From contig NZ_CAMIBP010000032.1 in NCBI RefSeq assembly GCF_946223165.1, positions 1-25,775 of the forward strand: 25,775 nt of DNA, given 5' to 3'. Below, in pieces: positions 13,865-21,296 of this stretch. The DNA comes from an uncultured Corynebacterium sp. Its GTDB lineage: Bacteria > Actinomycetota > Actinomycetes > Mycobacteriales > Mycobacteriaceae. Made by a program: the position numbers and the translations under genes. The notes beneath the pieces were generated by a model, which made no database searches, was not told where the DNA came from, and was given only the letters and a program-made list of their open reading frames with translations. The first letter of the stretch is position 1. Every line of letters begins with the position of its first letter.

Positions 13865-14941
13865 ATGACCCGCTTCTCCCCGCTCGCACGCGCGCGCTGG
13901 AGGGATCCCCTCACGTGGCTCGTCGTGCTGGCCATCGTGGCGCTGCTCATCGGCGCGGTCCTTCCCGGTCTCATCATCGGGCGCGCCCTGCCGCTGCCAC
14001 TCGGCCGCACGTTCACCGCGGTCGCCACGGATCCCCAGGCGCTCGTCGCCCACGGCGGCGCCGCGGCGCGGACCGAACTCACCGTGAAACGCACCACCAA
14101 GACCACCGCCACCGACGTCGACTCCGTCGCTGGGGTCCACACCGTCACGACGCTCACCACCGGAAACAGCGTCCTGGCCGCCGTCGATGACGCCATCGAT
14201 CTCAACCGCGAGTCCACGTACCCGCAGTCCGGCGGCGCCGACATCCAGACGCTCACCGTCAACGGCACGTCGACGACGCTCGCGAGCGAGGACACGGACC
14301 GCGAGGGGCTCAAGTACTTCTTCCCCTCCGCCACGGAAAAGCGCTCCTACGCGTTCTTCGACGAGGTCCTCCAGGATTCCCTCCCCGTGGACTATGCGGA
14401 AAAGAAAAAGATCGACGACATCGACGCCTACGTCTTCCGCCACTTCATCCCGGCCACGCCGCTGCCCTCGCAGATTGCCGATGCCCTGCCCGCCCACCAG
14501 GTCTCCGGCACGGCGGGGGACCTCTACGACGCCGAGGAACTCAAGGCTTTCGGCCTCGCGGCGGACACCTACGTGGTCCTCGATCCGTTCTATTCCGTCG
14601 ACCGCGAGCTCACGGTCGATCCGGCCACGGGTACCGTCCTTGACCTCCACGAGACCGTCCGCCTCTTCTACGCCACCGATGCTGTGCAGGCCGACGCCAC
14701 CGTTGCGGCCGGGGCCGACGCGCCCGGTCTGGCCCACCGCGCGCTCCTCATGACCGATCTGCGCTGGGACGAGGCCACCCGCGCCGCCGCCTACGACCTC
14801 GCCGCCCCCACCGTCCGGCTGCACAAGGCCATGGGCGCGGTGAGCTGGGCCGGGAAGGCCCTCGCCATCGTCCTCATCACCTGCGCCACCGTGACCTACC
14901 TCCGCCGTCGTTCCCATGACGAAGAAACCGCAGCGCTCTAA
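13865..14941 (+). CDS. DUF3068 membrane protein needed for lipomannan maturation
   Basis: A 358-aa protein from ATG 13865, with one N-terminal helix (about 15-35), a large extracytoplasmic domain and a C-terminal helix (about 318-340) followed by RRRSHDEE. This two-helix layout, the size and the position match Rv0227c / C. glutamicum NCgl2760, which databases call a PorA-family DUF3068 protein. Loss of the C. glutamicum gene gives truncated lipomannan, and the mycobacterial gene is reported essential. No enzymatic motif is visible. An ATG at 13853 in the same frame is possible, but the CTATAGGAAT promoter-like sequence would place transcription start after it. Its 3' end overlaps the next gene by 26 bp. 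Confidence 0.85.
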   Translation: MTRFSPLARARWRDPLTWLVVLAIVALLIGAVLPGLIIGRALPLPLGRTFTAVATDPQALVAHGGAAARTELTVKRTTKTTATDVDSVAGVHTVTTLTTGNSVLAAVDDAIDLNRESTYPQSGGADIQTLTVNGTSTTLASEDTDREGLKYFFPSATEKRSYAFFDEVLQDSLPVDYAEKKKIDDIDAYVFRHFIPATPLPSQIADALPAHQVSGTAGDLYDAEELKAFGLAADTYVVLDPFYSVDRELTVDPATGTVLDLHETVRLFYATDAVQADATVAAGADAPGLAHRALLMTDLRWDEATRAAAYDLAAPTVRLHKAMGAVSWAGKALAIVLITCATVTYLRRRSHDEETAAL

Positions 14942-16472
14942 AGCGGCCCCGCTGGTGCCGCGACGGACCCCGGCGTCGCGGGGGCCAGTAGCGACGCGGC
15001 CGTGTCCGGGGTGGACCCTGGCGTGGGGGATCGTCCTCGTCGGCCTCGTGACCTGGCCGTTCTTCCTGCCCGGCGAGTTCCTCTGGCGCGACATGGCGGT
15101 CCTGCACCACATGGGGTTCACGCCCGCGAACTTCGGCGGCGGCGATCTGCCCGCCCGCAACGCCCCGCAGGACGGCCTGCTCGCGCTGTTTTCGATGTTC
15201 CTGCCGGCCACCTGGCTGGCCCGCGCCATCGTCATCTCCGCGGCATCAGCCGCCGCGTGGGCAGGATGGCGGCTCTCCGCGACCTCCCCGGCGCCGGCCA
15301 TGGCGCTAGCCGTGGCCAACCCCTTCGTCATCGAGCGCCTGCTCCAGGGCCAGTGGACCTTGGCCGTCGCGGCGTGGCTGCTCCCCGTCATCGCCGCCGC
15401 GGGGGAGCGTACGTGGCTAGGCTGGATGGCCCTCTTCGGCGCCTCGCTCACGCCCACCGGCGCGCTGTTGGGGCTTGCAACGGCCCTCGTTGCGCTGCCC
15501 GGGAGCGCGCGCCGCCGGCTGGCCACGCTCGGATACGGCGCAGTGCTCTCCGTCCCCTGGCTGGTCCCCGGCCTGCTGTCCGATGCCGCCCCCACCGACG
15601 CGTCCGCCGGTGTCGCCGCCTTTGCCCCGCGCGCCGAGGCCGCCGTAGGCACGCTCGGTTCCCTACTCACGCTGGGTGGCTTGTGGAACGCCGAAGCGCT
15701 GCCGCCGTCGCGCGCGGCCGGCTTCGCACTCTTCGGCCTCGTCGCCGTCGCCCTCGTGGCCACGCGGGTGCGCCGCGTCCCCCGCGGCCTGCTCGTCTTG
15801 GCTGGCCTGGGCATCGGCGGCGCGGTGCTCGCGTGGCTCTATGCCCCCGCACTGGGCCAGGCGATTGCCGCCGTGCCGGGCCTGGGCATCCTCCGCGATT
15901 CGCAGAAGCTCGTGGCGCTGGCCATCCCGGCCTACGTCGCCGCGCTCGGCGCCCTGCCCGGCCTCCGCGAACCCGGCCGCCTGTGGACGCTGGCCGCGCT
16001 GGCCTCCCTCTTTTTACAGATGCCCGACGCCTCGACCGCCCTAGGCGTGCTCCGCCCCGGGGACGCCGACGTCAACGTGCGGCTCGTGGCGCAGCTCGAC
16101 GGCCGGGCTACCTTCTTCGCGGACCGCGGCAACCTCGTCTACATCCCGGACGGCGTGGCCGTGGATCCCTATTCCAAGGCTGCCGTCAAGGTCGAATCCG
16201 GCGAGCTCGCCGTGGACGGCGCCACCATCGACTTCTCCTCCGCGCGCTGGCAGGCCGCCGAGGACGCCTGGTCCCGGCGCGATATGGACACGCTCGAGCA
16301 GCTGGGCATCGGCGCCGTGGTCGAGGGCGGCGCCGTGGTGGCTGAGACCAACGCCCCCGTCCCCGCGGTGCCCTGGGCGCTCACGCTCGTGTGGCTGCTC
16401 GCGCCCGTGGGAGCGGTGCCGCTTAGCTTTCTGTTGTCTCCGCAGCAGTCTCCACAGCGGTCAAGGCAGTAA
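14916..16472 (+). CDS. Polytopic membrane protein, Rv0226c-like
   Basis: A 518-aa protein with a basic, proline-rich cytoplasmic N-terminus (about 1-30), some eleven hydrophobic segments, and a soluble region near the C-terminus (about 390-475) before a last helix. The first loop has PFFLPGEFLWRDM and later NAPQDG, and the topology resembles GT-C type transferases and the N-terminal part of AftD, with an early loop carrying an acidic residue. It starts inside the DUF3068 gene (26-bp overlap), so the two are one operon. Position equals that of the uncharacterised mycobacterial Rv0226c. A glycosyltransferase role is a guess from topology; no proven function is known to me. It overlaps the next gene tail-to-tail by 50 bp. 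Confidence 0.8.
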   Translation: MTKKPQRSKAAPLVPRRTPASRGPVATRPCPGWTLAWGIVLVGLVTWPFFLPGEFLWRDMAVLHHMGFTPANFGGGDLPARNAPQDGLLALFSMFLPATWLARAIVISAASAAAWAGWRLSATSPAPAMALAVANPFVIERLLQGQWTLAVAAWLLPVIAAAGERTWLGWMALFGASLTPTGALLGLATALVALPGSARRRLATLGYGAVLSVPWLVPGLLSDAAPTDASAGVAAFAPRAEAAVGTLGSLLTLGGLWNAEALPPSRAAGFALFGLVAVALVATRVRRVPRGLLVLAGLGIGGAVLAWLYAPALGQAIAAVPGLGILRDSQKLVALAIPAYVAALGALPGLREPGRLWTLAALASLFLQMPDASTALGVLRPGDADVNVRLVAQLDGRATFFADRGNLVYIPDGVAVDPYSKAAVKVESGELAVDGATIDFSSARWQAAEDAWSRRDMDTLEQLGIGAVVEGGAVVAETNAPVPAVPWALTLVWLLAPVGAVPLSFLLSPQQSPQRSRQ

Positions 16473-17526
16473 GCAGCTCCTCCCACGCCTGGCCGGTGCG
16501 CTCCCAAGAGAAACCCGCGGCAAACTGGCGGGCGTTGGCGCCGAGGCGGCGTCGTAGTTCGGAGTCCTCGATGAGGGTGCGGGTGGCGGCGACGAGCCCG
16601 GCGACATCGTCGACGAGCAAGCCGGTCTCGCCGTCCTTGACCGAGTCGCGCAGGCCGAAGCGGTAGCCCACGGTGGGCACGCCGTGCTGCGCGGCCTCCA
16701 TGACGGCTAGGCCCCAACCCTCCATTTGGGAGGGCATGAGGTGGACGTCGGCGCGCTCCAGCAGGGCGTGCTTGTAGTCCTCGGTAACCTGTCCGCGGAA
16801 GCGCACGCGGTCGGTAATGCCGTGTTGTTCGGCGTAGTCGCGCAGGTTGGCCTCCCACCAACCGGAGCCGATGACGTCGAGGACCGAGCCTGGGATCTGG
16901 GCGACGGTGTCCATGGCGTGCTCGATCTGCTTCTGCGGCATGAGGCGGGACAGCGTCACCAGGTGGACGCCGGCCTCGCGCTCGAGGACCGGCACGTGTT
17001 GGGGCAGCGGATCCGCGCCATTTTCAATAATCCGAATGTTCTGCACGCCCAGCTCGCGCAGATCGTGCGCGGAGCCCTCCGACACGGTGACGTACTGGCT
17101 GTTCCGATAGATTTTCGGCGCCACGCGCGACTCGAGGAACCACCCCAGCCGGGACAGGAACGGTCCCGCTACCGGCCACTGCGCCTTGTGGCAGTGGTGC
17201 GTGAGCAGCACAACAGGCTTGTTCGTTGCCAGGCGCGCGAAAAAGGGGATGCCGTTTTGTGTGTCCACGACGGCGTCGATCTTCCCGAAGCGCCCCAGCG
17301 CTAGTGCCGCCAGCGCCCGCGGGTAGACGTCAAACTTGCCGCCGCCGCGCGAGTAGCGGATGCCGTCGCGCTTTTCCCGCCGCGCGCCGTTCATGTGCTT
17401 CGCCGTGCGATAGATGACCTCGTGACCGTGGGCCGCGAGGTACTCCCCCACGTGCTCCAGGTAGCGCTCAGAGCCGCCGCCCTGCGGGTGGGTGGTGTCG
17501 CGCCAGCACAGTAGGAGAATTCTCAT
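16423..17526 (-). CDS. Family 4 (GT-B) glycosyltransferase, Rv0225-like
   Basis: A 367-aa cytoplasmic GT-B enzyme. The N-terminal domain starts MRILLLCWRD and has the glycine-rich loop PQGGGSERYL (14-23). The C-terminal nucleotide-sugar domain has VTLSRLMPQKQIE and the E-x7-E motif EGWGLAVME (Glu269 and Glu277), typical of retaining GT4 enzymes. No membrane helix is present. The donor and acceptor are not readable; mannosyl transfer to a lipid-linked acceptor is usual for relatives, and the locus suggests an envelope glycolipid. The ATG at 17526 is preceded by TAGGCT 11 nt upstream, giving a nearly leaderless mRNA. It is divergent from the methyltransferase with only 24 bp between them. Confidence 0.88.
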   Translation of the reverse strand: MRILLLCWRDTTHPQGGGSERYLEHVGEYLAAHGHEVIYRTAKHMNGARREKRDGIRYSRGGGKFDVYPRALAALALGRFGKIDAVVDTQNGIPFFARLATNKPVVLLTHHCHKAQWPVAGPFLSRLGWFLESRVAPKIYRNSQYVTVSEGSAHDLRELGVQNIRIIENGADPLPQHVPVLEREAGVHLVTLSRLMPQKQIEHAMDTVAQIPGSVLDVIGSGWWEANLRDYAEQHGITDRVRFRGQVTEDYKHALLERADVHLMPSQMEGWGLAVMEAAQHGVPTVGYRFGLRDSVKDGETGLLVDDVAGLVAATRTLIEDSELRRRLGANARQFAAGFSWERTGQAWEELLTALTAVETAAETTES

Positions 17527-17536
17527 GTCGACCCAC

Positions 17537-17543
17537 TAGCCTA
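17537..17543. promoter_or_regulatory. Overlapping divergent -10 elements
   Basis: TAGCCTA supplies TAGCCT on the plus strand (17537-17542), 8 nt before the methyltransferase ATG, and TAGGCT on the minus strand (17543-17538), 11 nt before the glycosyltransferase ATG. The gene gap is only 24 bp, so both promoters must share this site if each gene starts its own transcript here. Confidence 0.55.
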
Positions 17544-17550
17544 GACGGTT

Positions 17551-18300
17551 ATGAAACACACCCGCGCCATGGCCACGCTGACCCGCTCGTGGCGCCTGCT
17601 GCGTTCCTTCCGCTTCGAGCAGACCGCGCCACACGTCTTCTACGGCGGGCTGGCCGCCGACACCGCCGCGCTTGCCGATGCCCTCTGCCGTGACTTGGGC
17701 ACCTCCCTCGACGGGGCCCGCGTCCTCGACGTCGGCGGCGGGCCCGGCTACTTCGCCGACGCCTTCGCCGCCCACGGCGCCCAGTACTTCGGCGTGGAGC
17801 CCGACGCCGGCGAAATGTCCGCCGCCGGGATCCGCCTGGCCAGCGCCGTGCGCGGCGACGGCACCGCGCTGCCCTTCCGCGACGGCGCCTTCAACGTCAC
17901 CTACTCCTCCAACGTGGCCGAGCACATCGCCCGGCCTTGGGACATGGGTGCTGAGATGCTGCGGGTCACCCGCCCGGGCGGCATCGTCATGCTCAGCTAC
18001 ACCGTGTGGCTCGGCCCCTTCGGCGGACACGAGACCGGCCTGTGGCAGCACTACTTAGGCGGCGCCTTCGCGCGCGACCGCTACACCCGCGTCCACGGCC
18101 GCCCGCCCAAGAATGTCTTCGGGACCTCGCTGTTTGCGGTCTCCGCGCGCGACGGCCTGGACTGGGGGCGCGCCCACGGCGCAGCAGCCATGTTCCCGCG
18201 CTACCACCCCGCCTGGGCCTGGTGGGTGACCCGCGTGCCGGTGCTGCGCGAGTTCCTCACGTCCAACCTCGTGGTGGTGATCAAAAAAGAGCCCGCCTGA
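17551..18300 (+). CDS. mtrP: SAM-dependent methyltransferase, MtrP-like
   Basis: A 249-aa class I methyltransferase. Motif I is VLDVGGGPGYFADAF (58-72), an acidic residue follows at the end of strand 2 (FGVEPD), and later motifs are DGTALPFRDGAFNVTYSSNV and RVTRPGGIVMLSY. The C-terminal part (FPRYHPAWAWWVTRVPVLREF) is aromatic and could touch the membrane. Position matches Rv0224c and the corynebacterial MtrP, which is required for efficient transport of trehalose mycolates; its methyl acceptor is not known to me. ATG 17551 follows a -10-like TAGCCT by 8 nt, so the mRNA is probably leaderless. The end of the gene is also the 3' arm of the pckG terminator. Confidence 0.87.
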   Translation: MKHTRAMATLTRSWRLLRSFRFEQTAPHVFYGGLAADTAALADALCRDLGTSLDGARVLDVGGGPGYFADAFAAHGAQYFGVEPDAGEMSAAGIRLASAVRGDGTALPFRDGAFNVTYSSNVAEHIARPWDMGAEMLRVTRPGGIVMLSYTVWLGPFGGHETGLWQHYLGGAFARDRYTRVHGRPPKNVFGTSLFAVSARDGLDWGRAHGAAAMFPRYHPAWAWWVTRVPVLREFLTSNLVVVIKKEPA

Positions 18301-18312
18301 CGGCGAGCTCTT
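18287..18312 (-). terminator. Intrinsic terminator of pckG, overlapping the mtrP stop
   Basis: On the minus strand AAGAGCTCGCC, loop GTCA, GGCGGGCTCTT form an 11-position stem with one mismatch, followed by TTTTTTGA. It begins 10 nt after the pckG stop codon. The same bases encode the last residues (KKEPA) and stop of the methyltransferase. On the plus strand no U tract follows, so it is one-directional. Confidence 0.85.
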
Positions 18313-18321
18313 CTACAGGGT

Positions 18322-20148
18322 TTAGGACGCGTTGGCCACGCGCTCCTTAAGTGCGGCAAACTGCGACTTCACCTCGGCCGGGACGCGATCGCCCAGGAAG
18401 GTGATGTAGTCCTCATTATCCTGCAGGTCATGCTCCCACTCGGAAGCATTGACCGCCAGGGCCTCGCGGATGTCATCGAGGTTGGCGTCGGCCAAGCCGT
18501 CGATGTCGATGTCCTCGGCGCGGGCGGTCAGGCCCACGATGGTCTCCTCGGCCTCGACGCGGCCCTCGATGCGGTCCACGATCCACTTGAGCACGCGGGA
18601 GTTCTCGCCGAAGCCCGGCCACAGGAAGCGACCATCGTCGCCGCGGCGGAACCAGTTGACCAGGAAGATGGCCGGCAGCTTGTCGCCGCCCTTGTTGCCC
18701 ATGTCGATCCAGTTCTGCAGGTAGTCGCCCACGTTGTAGCCAATGAACGGCAGCATAGCCATCGGATCGTGGCGCAGAGCGCCCACGGTGCCCTCCGCGG
18801 CGGCGGTCTGGCCGGAGGCCAGGAGGGTGCCGATCATGGTGCCATGCTCCCAGGAGTAGGCCTGGGTGACCAGCGGGATCGTGGTCTTGCGGCGGCCGCC
18901 GAAGAGGATGGCGTCGAGCTTGACGCCCTGCCACTCGTCGTACTCCGGCGCAGCGGTCGGGCACTGGGCGATGGGCACGCAGTAGCGGGAGTTCGGGTGC
19001 GCGGCCAGTCCGTCGGACTCCGGGGTCCACTCGTTGCCCAGCCAGTCGATGAGATGAGCCGGGGCCTCGTCCGTCATGCCCTCCCACCAAACGTCGCCGT
19101 CATCGGTCAGCGCGACGTTGGTGAACACCGTGTTGCCCGGCTCCATGGTCTGCATGGCGATCGGGTTGGACTCATACGAGGTGCCCGGCGCGACGCCGAA
19201 GAAGCCGTTCTCCGGGTTGACTGCGTAGAGGCCGTCCTCGCGCAGATGCAGCCAGGCGATGTCGTCCCCAACAACCTGGGCGGACCAGCCCGGGATGGTC
19301 GGGGCGATCATGGCCAGGTTGGTCTTGCCACACGCGGACGGGAAAGCGGCGGCCACGTGGTAGTTCTTGCCCTCCGGGCTGGTGAGCTTGAGGATGAGCA
19401 TGTGCTCGGCCATCCAGCCCTCTTCCTTGGCCATGACGGACGCGATGCGCAGGGCGTAGCACTTCTTGGCCAGGATGGCGTTTCCGCCGTAGCCGGAGCC
19501 GTAGGACCAGATCTCCTTGGTCTCCGGGAACTGGGAGATGTACTTGGTTTCATTGCACGGCCACGCAACGTCCTCCTGGCCCGGCTCGAGCGGAGCGCCG
19601 ACGGAGTGCAGGGCGTGGACGAAGTCACCGTTGTCACCGATCTTGGCCAGGACCTCGGCGCCCATACGCGTCATGATGCGCATGGACAGCACGACGTAGG
19701 CGGAGTCCGTGAGCTGCACGCCCAGCTTCGGCTCCGGATCATTGATGGGGCCCATGCAAAACGGGACAACGTACATGGTGCGGCCGCGCATGGAACCGCG
19801 GAAAACTTCGGTCATTTCAGCCTTGAGCTGTGCCGGGGCGATCCAGTTGTTGGTCGGGCCGGCATCCTCTTCCTTCTCGGTGGCGATGAAGGTGCGGGAC
19901 TCCACGCGGGCGACGTCCGACGGGTTGGAACGCGCGAGGTAAGAATTCGGGCGCTTCTCCTCGTTAAGCTTGATGAGAGTACCCTTCTCCACCAGCTCAG
20001 CAGCCAGACGGTCCGCCTCCTCCTGGGAGCCGTCAATAAAGACCACGTTGTCCGGCTGGAAGAGCTCAACCGCGTCATTAATCCATGCGATGAGCTGTTC
20101 ATTATTGGTCGGGAGCTCCCCGACGAGGCCACGAATCTGGGCAGTCAT
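18322..20148 (-). CDS. pckG: Phosphoenolpyruvate carboxykinase (GTP)
   Basis: This enzyme converts oxaloacetate plus GTP to phosphoenolpyruvate, CO2 and GDP, the entry step of gluconeogenesis, in the cytoplasm. At 608 aa it is full-length for the GTP-dependent class. Visible motifs are the hyper-reactive-cysteine P-loop FPSACGKTN (269-277), the metal/nucleotide site VVGDDIAWL (292-300), SMRGRTMYVVPF and FGGRRKTTIPL. ATG 20148 has AGGAG 6 nt upstream and follows a -10-like TAGTCT with a leader of about 30 nt. It is monocistronic with its own terminator. Its place among envelope genes is conserved in mycobacteria (pckA, Rv0211). GlxR/SugR/RamA-type control is known for corynebacterial pck genes; a GlxR-like site lies upstream. 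Confidence 0.97.
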   Translation of the reverse strand: MTAQIRGLVGELPTNNEQLIAWINDAVELFQPDNVVFIDGSQEEADRLAAELVEKGTLIKLNEEKRPNSYLARSNPSDVARVESRTFIATEKEEDAGPTNNWIAPAQLKAEMTEVFRGSMRGRTMYVVPFCMGPINDPEPKLGVQLTDSAYVVLSMRIMTRMGAEVLAKIGDNGDFVHALHSVGAPLEPGQEDVAWPCNETKYISQFPETKEIWSYGSGYGGNAILAKKCYALRIASVMAKEEGWMAEHMLILKLTSPEGKNYHVAAAFPSACGKTNLAMIAPTIPGWSAQVVGDDIAWLHLREDGLYAVNPENGFFGVAPGTSYESNPIAMQTMEPGNTVFTNVALTDDGDVWWEGMTDEAPAHLIDWLGNEWTPESDGLAAHPNSRYCVPIAQCPTAAPEYDEWQGVKLDAILFGGRRKTTIPLVTQAYSWEHGTMIGTLLASGQTAAAEGTVGALRHDPMAMLPFIGYNVGDYLQNWIDMGNKGGDKLPAIFLVNWFRRGDDGRFLWPGFGENSRVLKWIVDRIEGRVEAEETIVGLTARAEDIDIDGLADANLDDIREALAVNASEWEHDLQDNEDYITFLGDRVPAEVKSQFAALKERVANAS

Positions 20149-20183
20149 TCAAATCTCCTGGGTTGAGAGGTCTTTCCACCCTT

Positions 20184-20190
20184 TAGACTA
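20184..20190 (-). promoter_or_regulatory. -10 element of pckG
   Basis: The minus strand reads TAGTCT at 20190-20185, giving transcription start near 20178 and a leader of about 30 nt that contains AGGAG. The plus strand of the same TAGACTA heptamer would read TAGACT, but is 320 bp from trmB. Confidence 0.5.
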
Positions 20191-20231
20191 GCCGGTCATA
20201 GAAACTTTGTGGGTGGCGACAAAGCCCACAT

Positions 20232-20245
20232 GTTATATCCACCCC
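20232..20245. repeat. 14-bp direct repeat, copy 1
   Basis: GTTATATCCACCCC, identical to 20378-20391 with 146 bp between starts. On the minus strand it reads GGGGTGGATATAAC, with a TATAAC that resembles a -10. The two copies could be operator sites for one regulator of pckG. Confidence 0.6.
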
Positions 20246-20377
20246 GTTCACCTTAACTTAATCGACCGTATCCCCATTTGACACCGAAAATGCGGCGAAA
20301 CCCACGCCCCAATCCGGGGGTGGCCCCGGTCAAATTCCAACATTACCCGATCGGACCACCGGACCGCAGACCCCGTG

Positions 20378-20391
20378 GTTATATCCACCCC
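20378..20391. repeat. 14-bp direct repeat, copy 2
   Basis: The second exact copy of GTTATATCCACCCC, 8 bp before the GlxR-like dyad. Same orientation as copy 1. Confidence 0.6.
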
Positions 20392-20398
20392 AGAGTGA

Positions 20399-20414
20399 GG
20401 TGACCGGGGCCACA
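20399..20414. promoter_or_regulatory. GlxR/CRP-like binding site candidate
   Basis: GGTGA-N6-CCACA matches 8 of 10 conserved positions of the TGTGA-N6-TCACA consensus used by corynebacterial GlxR. It lies about 210 bp upstream of the probable pckG -10 and about 100 bp upstream of trmB. The match is observed; binding is inferred and could be chance. Confidence 0.35.
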
Positions 20415-20516
20415 CCAGCGGAAACATCATCACCAGCCCATCGCGGCGGGGTAATCCACGCAACCCCCGCGGGTCAATCGTCCCCTCACCGCTGGTGGCA
20501 TGGACAATGGTAGGCA

Positions 20517-21296
20517 ATGACTAACGCAGATTTTTCTCAAAACGCCCCGACCGAGCGCCCGCGCGGCGAACACGGTCCCCTCCAAACCGACTTCAACGCC
20601 ACCTTCGGCAACGAGCTCGACTACCCGCGCCTCGGCAACGTCACGTTCCGCCGCGGCACCCTCACCGACAACCAGGAAGCCCTGTGGGAGGCCAACTGGC
20701 CGCGGCTCGGCCGCGAGCTTGCCACAGAGCCCCTCGACGTCGCCGCCTGGTTCGGCCGCGACGGCGCCAAAACCATCGTCGAAATCGGCTCCGGCACTGG
20801 CACGTCCACCGCCGCCATGGCCCCGCTCGAGGCCGACACCAACATCATCGCCGTCGAGCTCTACAAGCCGGGCCTGGCCAAGCTGCTGGGCGCCGTCGTC
20901 CGCGGCGGCATCGACAACGTCCGCATGATCCGCGGCGACGGCATGGAGGTCATGATGCGCATGATCGCCCCCGAGTCCCTGGACGGCATCCGCGTCTTCT
21001 TCCCGGACCCCTGGCCCAAGGCCCGCCACCACAAGCGCCGCATCATCCAGTCCGGCACACTCAATCTGTTTACCTCGCGGCTGAAGAAGGGCGGCGTGCT
21101 CCACGTCGCCACGGACCACGCCGGCTACGCCGAATGGATTGACGAGCTCGTAAACGTCGAGCCGCAGCTCACCTTCAAGGGCTGGCCATGGCCCGAATGC
21201 CCGCAGCTCACCGACCGCCAGGTCATCACCAAGTTCGAGGGCAAGGGCCTCGACAAGGACCACGTCATCACCGAATACCTGTGGGAGAAGAACTAA
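20517..21296 (+). CDS. trmB: tRNA (guanine-N7-)-methyltransferase TrmB
   Basis: It makes m7G, usually at position 46 of tRNA variable loops, using SAM. The 259-aa protein has an N-terminal extension (about 1-40) usual in actinobacteria, the SAM loop EIGSGTGTSTAAM (89-101), the family signature FPDPWPKARHHKRR (162-175) with the catalytic Asp, and TKFEGKG (238-244), which contacts SAM/tRNA. ATG 20517 follows GACAAT by 8 nt and lacks a good ribosome site, so a leaderless mRNA is likely. Its stop codon shares one base with the start of the NYN gene (TAATG), which continues into mmpL3; this trmB-Rv0207c-mmpL3 order is conserved in mycobacteria. Confidence 0.95.
   Translation: MTNADFSQNAPTERPRGEHGPLQTDFNATFGNELDYPRLGNVTFRRGTLTDNQEALWEANWPRLGRELATEPLDVAAWFGRDGAKTIVEIGSGTGTSTAAMAPLEADTNIIAVELYKPGLAKLLGAVVRGGIDNVRMIRGDGMEVMMRMIAPESLDGIRVFFPDPWPKARHHKRRIIQSGTLNLFTSRLKKGGVLHVATDHAGYAEWIDELVNVEPQLTFKGWPWPECPQLTDRQVITKFEGKGLDKDHVITEYLWEKN

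Larger units (their letters stand above)
20191..20516. other. Regulatory-looking gap between pckG and trmB
   Basis: There is no convincing gene here on either strand. It contains two copies of a 14-bp direct repeat, a GlxR-like dyad, an ACCAGCGG/CCGCTGGT inverted pair (near 20415 and 20489), and a TTGACA at 20278-20283 without a matching -10. GACAAT at 20503-20508, 8 nt before the trmB ATG, is the best trmB -10. Confidence 0.55.

Noticed and set aside
13040..15814. Minus-strand open frame of 924 codons across DUF3068 and the Rv0226c-like gene
   Set aside because: GC-rich DNA has few stops; the translation is Arg/Gly/Pro-rich without motifs and lies opposite two well-supported genes.
18430..20166. 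Plus-strand open frame of 578 codons opposite pckG
   Set aside because: Antisense shadow produced by codon bias of a highly expressed gene; no signal for initiation and no domain.
20205..20229. Interleaved CTTTG/CAAAG and TGGG/CCCA pairs suggesting a pseudoknot
   Set aside because: The connecting loops would be zero length, so both stems cannot form together, and the site lies upstream of the probable pckG transcription start.
20278..20306. Perfect TTGACA -35 on the plus strand
   Set aside because: No -10-like sequence at the right spacing; probably chance.
20248..20517. Possible 89-codon minus-strand gene in the pckG-trmB gap
   Set aside because: No ribosome site, no hydrophobic or domain pattern, and the region has repeats and operator-like sites instead.
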